A program made the position numbers and the translations under genes. A DNA stretch of 64,000 bases from Panacagrimonas sp963975245. GTDB lineage: Bacteria > Pseudomonadota > Gammaproteobacteria > Nevskiales > Nevskiaceae. The stretch is from positions 248,001 through 312,000 of the forward strand of contig CAXBFJ010000003.1 in the NCBI GenBank assembly GCA_963975245.1, read 5' to 3'. Every line of letters begins with the position of its first letter. Within the stretch, counting starts at the first letter, position 1. Positions 25,221 to 31,438 of the stretch are shown in pieces. The notes beneath the pieces were generated by a model that saw nothing but the letters and a program-made list of their open reading frames with translations, did no database searches and had not been told where the DNA came from.

Positions 25221-25238
25221 GTGTCAGTAATCTGACAC
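25221..25238. repeat. Inverted repeat GTGTCAG-TAAT-CTGACAC
   Basis: Perfect 7-bp arms with a 4-base centre, 54-71 bases upstream of the next gene, in a promoter-like location. Could be an operator or a small hairpin after the EAL gene; no T-run follows. Confidence 0.45.
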
Positions 25239-25264
25239 TGCGCGGGCATGCGCCTTGCCGTGGT

Positions 25265-25283
25265 TCCAGCATCTACTGCTGGA
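25265..25283 (+). promoter_or_regulatory. Hairpin covering the ribosome binding site of the downstream gene
   Basis: TCCAGCA-tctac-TGCTGGA, a perfect 7-bp stem with a 5-base loop. The 3' arm overlaps the only ribosome-binding-like element (CTGGAG, 25279-25284) eight bases before the ATG at 25292, so folding would hide it. Translational control is inferred. Confidence 0.45.
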
Positions 25284-25291
25284 GCACTGTC

Positions 25292-26074
25292 ATGGAATCC
25301 TCATCTGTCACCAGGTCGCCTCTGTCTGACGCACGTCCACGCACCGGAACACGCGCATGGTTCTACCTGGCACTGATCGCCAACTGCCTGCTGCCGCTGA
25401 CGCTGATCTCGACGATTCTCCTCGGACCGGCACATACCTCAGGCATTGCCGGCACACAGGTCATAGAGATTGCGGTTCTGTTTGCAGTTGGAGCTGCGTT
25501 TACTTGCATGCTTTTCATGCGAAAGCGGTCCGACACGCGCTCATCACTCTCGCGAACGGATCGGGACTCTCAGGCATTCATCGAAACCATCGGTCAAACC
25601 TGGACACGCTCAGCCGCAACAGCGCTAAGCCGTGCCCAGGACGAAGCCCTGCCCGCATGTGTTGCGTATATCGAACTTGATGCTGGCCCTGCCCCGGCAG
25701 ATGAACACGCCGCCCGCAGCAACATCAAAGTTCACATCGGCCTAGAGGATTGCAAGTTTCACCCTGAAGATGTCTGCTGCCTGCTCTCGTCACGCCGAAT
25801 CGGCATTGTCTGGTTCGACTGCACTGTCGTGCAGGGGCTTCAAAGAAGTCGACAGATCATCAGAGTGATTCGGGATGACAATTCGGACTCAAGCGCGCCT
25901 GTTACGGCCAGTATCGGTCTGATCGAGCAACCTGGCTACGCTGGGATATCGATCGACTACATCGAACAGCGTGTTCAGGAGCGCTTGCTGTCTGCAAAGT
26001 CGTCCGGGGGCGACACTGTGTTGTTCTCCAGCCTTAATCCGGCCAGCGGCCAGCGCGAATCACTCGCGGCATGA
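25292..26074 (+). CDS. Membrane protein with strongly degenerate GGDEF-like domain
   Basis: A 260-residue protein with two membrane helices (about residues 25-48 and 56-74) and a cytosolic domain from about 95 on. The end (VTASIGLIEQPG, then ERLLSAKSSGGDTVLF) resembles the last strands and helix of GGDEF domains (SIGVA ... ALYxAKxxGRNxV), but no GG[DE]EF loop is present, the position being SSRRIGIVWFD. It should be enzymatically inactive and may act as a partner or receptor for the EAL protein upstream. Family recognition is tentative; that it is a genuine gene is supported by the start context and codon pattern. Confidence 0.65.
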   Translation: MESSSVTRSPLSDARPRTGTRAWFYLALIANCLLPLTLISTILLGPAHTSGIAGTQVIEIAVLFAVGAAFTCMLFMRKRSDTRSSLSRTDRDSQAFIETIGQTWTRSAATALSRAQDEALPACVAYIELDAGPAPADEHAARSNIKVHIGLEDCKFHPEDVCCLLSSRRIGIVWFDCTVVQGLQRSRQIIRVIRDDNSDSSAPVTASIGLIEQPGYAGISIDYIEQRVQERLLSAKSSGGDTVLFSSLNPASGQRESLAA

Positions 26075-26146
26075 GCTTTCAGGATTGCTGATCGGCAGCG
26101 CTACTTACGAGCAATCTCGACTGGCATGAAACCGTTTCGGTCTATG

Positions 26147-27328
26147 CTAGATTTCTGGATACGCAACGACCCGATCGGCTGTCTTGCGGCGGCCCGACAC
26201 TGGCTCTGCAACTGAAGTCAGGCGCTTGACCGTTTCGGGAGGACAGGCGCTGCGCGGCAGGAAAACACGGACATGAGTGCCTTTTCCAGGTTGGCTGCTC
26301 AACTTGAAGTCTCCGCCACAGAGGCGGGCGCGATCAGACATACCGAACAGGCCCAGACCCGGAAGATCAGAAGCCCGCCTGCCGATGCGGCCGCCATCAA
26401 AACCTCTGCCGTCATCCCGAACATCGATCTGCACACCCTTGGCATTTGCGCAGACGAATAGTCGGGCGTTTCCGGCATGTGCGTGGCGAATCACATTACT
26501 GATGCTCTCCTGCACGATGTGATAGCAATCTGATTTAGCCTTGCTGCTTACGGCCTCCAGATTGCCCTTGATCCTCACCTTGATGGAAATATTGCCAATC
26601 TTGGCAATGCGCTCACAATGCGCCTTGATCCCCTGCGCCAGACCGAATTCGGTAATCCACTCAGGTATCAGGCTCGAAGTAACGCAACGGACCTGTTCCA
26701 GCGTATTCTCGAGCGTCCGAATCAGCTCGCCACGATCCTGCTCCGTGAAGGCTACCTGCCTGGATTTCAAATCGATAATCGTCGCCATGACTGATTGCGA
26801 TACCGAGTCATGAAGATTGCTCGCCAGCTGTCGACGCTCCCGCTCTCTCAAAGAGCACTGCCTTCGCGCAAGGGATGCATAGTTGAGGCGTTCATCCAGC
26901 CTTTGCGCCACGATCGCCAACTGAGTGCCGGTCGCACCCTTTCCGGTGATCCGATGAAAGTGGAGCCGCGCCGGATAAGACGTACCAGATCTGCTTTCAG
27001 GTCTGGCCAGGCAACTCATCCTTGATTGCGTTCCGTTGAGCAGCTTGGCAACGCCTGCTTCCAACGCTTCGGGCGTCAGCACACAGCCCAGCGACTCAAT
27101 GGAACGGCCTATGAGTTCTGTGCGCGAGTATCCCAGATTGCGAATGGCCGCCTCATTGCAGTCCACGATCTGTCGTGAACGCGGGTCGTAGACGACGATC
27201 TCATTCAGGCACAGATCGAACAGTTGGCGGTAGAAGCCCTCCGTCTCCTGTTCCGGTCCAGCCCCCTCATCCAGGCTGAGGAAAGAATCAATTTGCTCGG
27301 CTTCCCAAGAAGAATCATCGGTTTTCAT
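26147..27328 (-). CDS. Cytosolic PAS-domain histidine kinase (NarX-like transmitter)
   Basis: A 393-residue kinase without signal peptide or membrane helices. A PAS domain (about residues 28-145; VVYDPRSRQIVDCNEAAIRNLGYS) precedes a HisKA_3 domain with the phospho-histidine in ASNLHDSVSQSVM (about 172-184) and an HATPase domain (ESISNVIRHAHAGN, VRDDGRGFDG, GLGLFGMSDRARL). The transmitter type pairs with NarL-family regulators; no regulator is adjacent, so it is an orphan here. The NarL-type regulator near rpoN at 63201 is a possible partner (inference). It is convergent with the degenerate GGDEF gene. Confidence 0.88.
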   Translation of the reverse strand: MKTDDSSWEAEQIDSFLSLDEGAGPEQETEGFYRQLFDLCLNEIVVYDPRSRQIVDCNEAAIRNLGYSRTELIGRSIESLGCVLTPEALEAGVAKLLNGTQSRMSCLARPESRSGTSYPARLHFHRITGKGATGTQLAIVAQRLDERLNYASLARRQCSLRERERRQLASNLHDSVSQSVMATIIDLKSRQVAFTEQDRGELIRTLENTLEQVRCVTSSLIPEWITEFGLAQGIKAHCERIAKIGNISIKVRIKGNLEAVSSKAKSDCYHIVQESISNVIRHAHAGNARLFVCANAKGVQIDVRDDGRGFDGGRIGRRASDLPGLGLFGMSDRARLCGGDFKLSSQPGKGTHVRVFLPRSACPPETVKRLTSVAEPVSGRRKTADRVVAYPEI

Positions 27329-27538
27329 TTCAGTTGATCAGAAATTTGAAGCTCCCCTCGGGTGTAACATGACTTTCGACTGCGTAGCTGTCGCCAAGCC
27401 GCCCGTGCGAACAACTCTAAGGTTGCACCTAGCTGAAAGCCCTGCCCTCCCGTCAAACGGTAGCAATGAGCAGACTGGTCCGACGCCGCTTCAAGCAAGG
27501 GCCTGACTCACGCGCAAAACTAGTCTGAATTTACTATC

Positions 27539-28666
27539 TCAGAACAGTTCAACCGATCCGGTCTGCATCGATTCCTGAGACACCGGCTTGCGCAGCGGTG
27601 CACTGTTGCTGACACGTTCTTCCCTGGCGTGCGCAATGTCGGTGGGACCATGTGTGTGACGAGCGTTCCGCAGCTGGCTGAGCTGCGCAGAGAGTCGTTC
27701 CACGCGAACCAGATGCGCGGTAGCTGAACCCAGCGCCTGACTCGCAATATCCTCAAACTGTAAGGACCTGACCGCATCCCCCACCGCCAATCCCAGACCC
27801 TCTCCTATCCGGGCAACTTCAGTAATGGCCTGCCCCAGAGCGTCATTCATGCCCGACACCTGGCTGACGAGCTTGTCGGCATCCTGCCTCGCCTGTTCGC
27901 TGAGCTCACGATCATTATTAGCCAGCTCATTGATCATGCTTCTGACCTTGGCCACGGCGTCGCGCGCTACCCCGGCCCGAGACCGAATCTGCTCGTTAAA
28001 GCTACCCGAACGCTGGGAAAGATTTCGCACCTCATCAGCCACCACGGCGAAGCCTCGGCCGGCTTCTCCGGCACGCGCCGCTTCGATCGCTGCATTGAGC
28101 GCCAAAAGATTGGTCTGGTCGGCGATGGTTCGTACATCCTCGAGGAGGGCAAAAATGGCATCCAGGCTGACGACCATCTCGTCGATGTGCGTCAGACTTT
28201 CCTGACTTCGTTGGGCCACGCCACTCAGCGCATCACAGGTTTTGCCCACCAGGCCGGTGGCTTGCTCGGCGACCCGCCGTACCTCTCCACCGCCAGGTTC
28301 ACGGCGATCTACAACGCTTCGGACAATATCACCCTGCTGCCTGGTCTTCTCGTGCATGCCCTTGAAACTGATGCCAAGGCCACTGACTGAATCCGCGATC
28401 AGCTTGCGGGCTCTCTCGTGCTCTTCCTTGGCACTCGCAAGCTCATCACAGAGCGCCTTGTGCAGTGCCTCAAGTTCGTCGGGCAACGCGCCACTGACCG
28501 CTCGCGCCGCCCTGTCGCGTTGCAACAGGCTCCAGCTCCAGGCCAGAGCGGCTGCGATGGCGCTGGCCAAGGTCAGAACATAGGGACCCGACAAACTCGC
28601 ACATAGAAAATGTGCTGCCGTAAGCGAGACCGGGGCACTCCAGGTTTTCAGTATTTCAGTATTCAT
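27539..28666 (-). CDS. Short membrane chemoreceptor (MCP) with GSVELF tail
   Basis: A 375-residue methyl-accepting chemotaxis protein. An N-terminal hydrophobic hairpin (about 12-48) has almost no periplasmic part; there is no HAMP domain. The signalling tip RTIADQTNLLALNAAIEAARAGE is at residues 179-201. After the returning helix, LQFEDIASQ (302-310) resembles the CheZ active-site helix (D-x3-Q: Asp306, Gln310). The protein ends in GSVELF, identical to the CheD end. The ATG at 28666 is preferred because the hydrophobic hairpin follows it directly and a sigma-28 promoter lies just upstream. It may be a scaffold or signal adaptor more than a sensor. Confidence 0.85.
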   Translation of the reverse strand: MNTEILKTWSAPVSLTAAHFLCASLSGPYVLTLASAIAAALAWSWSLLQRDRAARAVSGALPDELEALHKALCDELASAKEEHERARKLIADSVSGLGISFKGMHEKTRQQGDIVRSVVDRREPGGGEVRRVAEQATGLVGKTCDALSGVAQRSQESLTHIDEMVVSLDAIFALLEDVRTIADQTNLLALNAAIEAARAGEAGRGFAVVADEVRNLSQRSGSFNEQIRSRAGVARDAVAKVRSMINELANNDRELSEQARQDADKLVSQVSGMNDALGQAITEVARIGEGLGLAVGDAVRSLQFEDIASQALGSATAHLVRVERLSAQLSQLRNARHTHGPTDIAHAREERVSNSAPLRKPVSQESMQTGSVELF

Positions 28667-28688
28667 GGCGATTACTCTGTTTAATCCT

Positions 28689-28715
28689 GTATCGGCTGCA
28701 AGTCTCAAGACTTGA
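28689..28715 (-). promoter_or_regulatory. Sigma-28 (FliA) promoter of the short chemoreceptor
   Basis: On the minus strand, TCAAGTCT (28715-28708), an 11-base spacer and GCCGATAC (28696-28689) match the FliA consensus TAAAGTTT-N11-GCCGATAA at 6/8 and 7/8 positions with exact spacing. It lies between cheB and the receptor start (23 bases to the ATG at 28666), so the receptor can be transcribed as a late flagellar gene. Confidence 0.75.
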
Positions 28716-28718
28716 GCC

Positions 28719-29777
28719 CTATGTGACTTTTGAAACTGCACCGCTGCATTGCAAGATCGCCTGGGCAATTGACGCCAATGGCAACACTTTGGATGCCGCA
28801 CCAAGGCGCACGGCAGCACCCGGCATCCCCCAGACCACACAGCTGGACTCGTCCTGGGCAATGGTCGGAGCGCCCAGATTCTTCAGGCTCAGAAGACCCC
28901 GTGCGCCGTCTTCTCCCATGCCGGTAAGAATCACTCCGACACAGTTGGCGCCAGCAGATCGCCCCACCGATTCGAACATCACATCCACACTGGGACGATG
29001 GCGGTTCACAGGCTCGCCCTGATCCAGTCTGCAGTACCAACGCACACCGTCTGCGACGATTCGCAAATGCTGGTCACCAGGTGCGACATAGACATGCCCC
29101 GGCCTGACCATCACGCCCTCAGTGGCCTCGCAGACCTGCATGGCTGAGGCCCGGTTCAGGCGCTCGGCAAACGGCTTACTGAAAGCCGGCGGAATATGTT
29201 GTGTCACCACAATGCCGGGTGCATCCGGAGGCATCCTTTCCAGAACTTCCCGAATGGCTTCGGTACCACCGGTGGACGCGCCAATTGCGATGATGCGGTC
29301 TGTGGTGCGCAAGCGATGCGCAACCGGAGTCGCAAGTCGAGGCTTCTCTGCCGTACGAGAGCGAGTTCGATTCACTGGCGAACGCGCCGCCATCTTGATC
29401 TTCGCGATCAGATCGTCTGCGTAGGCTCGCATGCCTTCTTCGACGCCCAGCTTTGGTTTGGCGACAAAATCAAAGGCGCCCAATTCAAGCGCCTGTAGCG
29501 TTGCATCTGCTCCCTTCTGCGTCAGAGACGACACCATGACAACCGGCATGGGCCGGAGTCGCATCAGGTTCTCCAGAAACGTGAGCCCGTCCATACGCGG
29601 CATCTCAACATCCAGCGTCAGGACATGAGGCTCCAGCTGCTTGATCTTCTCGCGCGCCACCAGAGGATCCGGCGCGGTGCCCACTACTTCGATATCACTG
29701 TCACGCGAGAGCAATTCCACCAGTAGCGCGCGCATCAGTGCTGAGTCGTCTATGGCGAGAACGCGGATCGGTCGCAT
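28719..29777 (-). CDS. cheB: Protein-glutamate methylesterase CheB
   Basis: A 352-residue CheB: N-terminal receiver domain (VLAIDDSALMRALL; phospho-acceptor in VLTLDVEMPRMDG, about residue 56) and C-terminal methylesterase domain (about 160-345) with the catalytic Ser in IGASTGGTEAI, His in VTQHIPPAF and Asp in ILTGMGEDGA. It demethylates and can deamidate receptor glutamates after phosphorylation by CheA, giving adaptation. It is the only cheB in the window although two CheA proteins are present. Its ATG overlaps the cheD stop by one base. Confidence 0.95.
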   Translation of the reverse strand: MRPIRVLAIDDSALMRALLVELLSRDSDIEVVGTAPDPLVAREKIKQLEPHVLTLDVEMPRMDGLTFLENLMRLRPMPVVMVSSLTQKGADATLQALELGAFDFVAKPKLGVEEGMRAYADDLIAKIKMAARSPVNRTRSRTAEKPRLATPVAHRLRTTDRIIAIGASTGGTEAIREVLERMPPDAPGIVVTQHIPPAFSKPFAERLNRASAMQVCEATEGVMVRPGHVYVAPGDQHLRIVADGVRWYCRLDQGEPVNRHRPSVDVMFESVGRSAGANCVGVILTGMGEDGARGLLSLKNLGAPTIAQDESSCVVWGMPGAAVRLGAASKVLPLASIAQAILQCSGAVSKVT

Positions 29778-30412
29778 CAGAACAACTCCACGCTGCCCAA
29801 AGTGGGAGAACTCTGCAGGCGCGTGCTATAGAGCTTCTCGCTCTTGATGACATCAGCATCACGGGCACTGGCCAGCCGCTTGACCATGACGCGACCGCTC
29901 TGCGGGAAGTAGTGCACACGTCGTGGAAACACATCAAACAGGTCACTGGCTGAAAGCTTGATCTGTTCCGCTTGCAGATAGCGCAGGGCAAATTCACCGT
30001 TGCGCTGCCCTACATTGCAGGTGGTCAGCCCGCTGAGCACCGCTCCACCGCCAAAGAGCTTGGCTACCAGCCGTTGACGTTCGGCGCCCTGTTTCAAGAG
30101 CTCGTTGATCAGCATTTCCATTGCGTAACTGCCATAGCGTGCCGACTCACTGGCCCAGCTCGAGCGCCCTGCTTCCTTGTCGTTCTCCGGCAGCATGAAA
30201 TGATTCATGCCACCGACGCCTGTCAGCGGGTCGTGAATACAGGCCGACACGCAGGAGCCCAACACAGTAACCAGCATCACGTCGTCGGACGCCACGCGAA
30301 ATTCTCCAGGCAAGACCTTCAGGGCCGTAGCCCCAAAGCGATTATCAAAGTAGCCGGATTCGGCGCTGTTCGGTGGTGCCGGACCACTCCGGGAGGGACG
30401 GATGGCGTACAT
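29777..30412 (-). CDS. cheD: Chemoreceptor glutamine deamidase CheD
   Basis: A 211-residue CheD. The catalytic cysteine and histidine are in the family motif TVLGSCVSACIHDP and GGMNHFMLP; the KLFGGGAVL stretch and NVGQRNGEFALRYL follow as expected. It deamidates receptor Gln residues and in some species adjusts receptor output. The C-terminus extends into GSVELF, the same six residues that end the short chemoreceptor, but encoded by mostly different codons. It sits between cheR and cheB with minimal spacing. Confidence 0.94.
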   Translation of the reverse strand: MYAIRPSRSGPAPPNSAESGYFDNRFGATALKVLPGEFRVASDDVMLVTVLGSCVSACIHDPLTGVGGMNHFMLPENDKEAGRSSWASESARYGSYAMEMLINELLKQGAERQRLVAKLFGGGAVLSGLTTCNVGQRNGEFALRYLQAEQIKLSASDLFDVFPRRVHYFPQSGRVMVKRLASARDADVIKSEKLYSTRLQSSPTLGSVELF

Positions 30413-30415
30413 GGC

Positions 30416-31261
30416 TCAGAAGCCGCCTGCGCGCCGATAAACAGTTCGGCCTATGGGACGAATCAGTTTGTCGGCATGGAAAAACGTTTCTGAATGTCCT
30501 GCAAAGAAGAGTCCATCTGCTGCGATCAAGGGTGCCATCCGGCTCAGAATCGATAGCTGCGTGGGCTTGTCGAAATAGATCATGACGTTGCGGCAGAAAA
30601 CAGCGTCAAAAGGTCCTTTCATGGGGTACTGAGCATCCAGTAGATTCAGCGGCCTGAATTGGATCATCTGGCGCAGAGGCTCAATGACGCGGCACTGCCC
30701 CTGCATACTGCCTTTGCCACGCAGGAGAAACTGACGCTTGCGAGGCTCGCTCATCTTTTCAACACGGTCGAGCGGGTATACGCCGCCTCGAGCCGTTTCC
30801 AATACACGTGTGTCGATATCCGTTGCCAGAATAGCCACGGGCGGACTCAGAGAGCCGAAAGCCTCGCAGGCCGTCATTGCCAGCGAATAAGGCTCCTCGC
30901 CTGTGCTCGCCGCCGCGCACCAGATCTTGAGTGGCCGCCTGGCCGAGATTTTTTCCAGCAAATGCTCGCGCAGAACCTCAAAGTGATGCGCCTCGCGGAA
31001 AAACGAGGTCAAGTTGGTCGTCAGCGCATTCGTGAATTCCTGCCACTCATCGTTTGCGTCTGTCGATTCGAGACGATCCAGGTAGGCCTGGAACGAATGA
31101 AGGCCAAGACTGCGCAGACGTCTCGCCAGACGGCTATAGACCATCTGCTGCTTCGAGTCTGCCAGCGATATCCCGGCACGCTGATAGATCATTTTCCGCA
31201 CACGTTCAAAGTCGCCGCGTGCAAACTCGAAGTCTCGCAAGTCGGGAACGTCGTCAGCCAT
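30416..31261 (-). CDS. cheR: Chemotaxis protein methyltransferase CheR
   Basis: A 281-residue CheR. The N-terminal helical domain (FERVRKMIYQRAGISLADSKQQMVYSRL) is followed by the SAM-binding Rossmann domain with CAAASTGEEPYSLAM, ATDIDTRVLETARGGVYPL and FDAVFCRNVMIYF. It methylates receptor glutamates. The chosen ATG begins MADDVPDLRDFEF; an upstream in-frame ATG would add 23 residues without family similarity, and the ribosome binding site is weak at both. A hairpin separates it from the large chemoreceptor upstream; cheD and cheB follow without gaps. Confidence 0.93.
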   Translation of the reverse strand: MADDVPDLRDFEFARGDFERVRKMIYQRAGISLADSKQQMVYSRLARRLRSLGLHSFQAYLDRLESTDANDEWQEFTNALTTNLTSFFREAHHFEVLREHLLEKISARRPLKIWCAAASTGEEPYSLAMTACEAFGSLSPPVAILATDIDTRVLETARGGVYPLDRVEKMSEPRKRQFLLRGKGSMQGQCRVIEPLRQMIQFRPLNLLDAQYPMKGPFDAVFCRNVMIYFDKPTQLSILSRMAPLIAADGLFFAGHSETFFHADKLIRPIGRTVYRRAGGF

Positions 31262-31392
31262 GAGCGTCTTACCCGTCGCGACCGGTTCGTGCGCCAGGCT
31301 GCCCATCCGCCGGAGCAACAAGTGAAGCAAGGCATTCGCGTGACAGCATTTTCACTGGGAGCTCCGGCAGGCAAGGGATGGAATTACAAAGC

Positions 31393-31426
31393 CCCGGAGA
31401 GGCGACGAGCACATCGCTTCTCCGGG
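31393..31426 (-). terminator. Hairpin terminator after the large chemoreceptor gene
   Basis: Arms CCCGGAGAGGCGA (31393-31405) and TCGCTTCTCCGGG (31414-31426) pair with one mismatch around an 8-base loop, 13 bases after the receptor stop on the minus strand. GGCTTTGTAATT follows; the T-run is interrupted. Likely a partial terminator separating the receptor from cheRDB. Confidence 0.6.
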
Positions 31427-31438
31427 CCAAGGCAAGGA

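Noticed and set aside
26083..26116. Bidirectional terminator between the convergent genes ending at 26074 and 26147
   Set aside because: GATTGCT and AGCAATC form perfect 7-bp arms, but the loop is 20 bases and no T-run follows on either strand.
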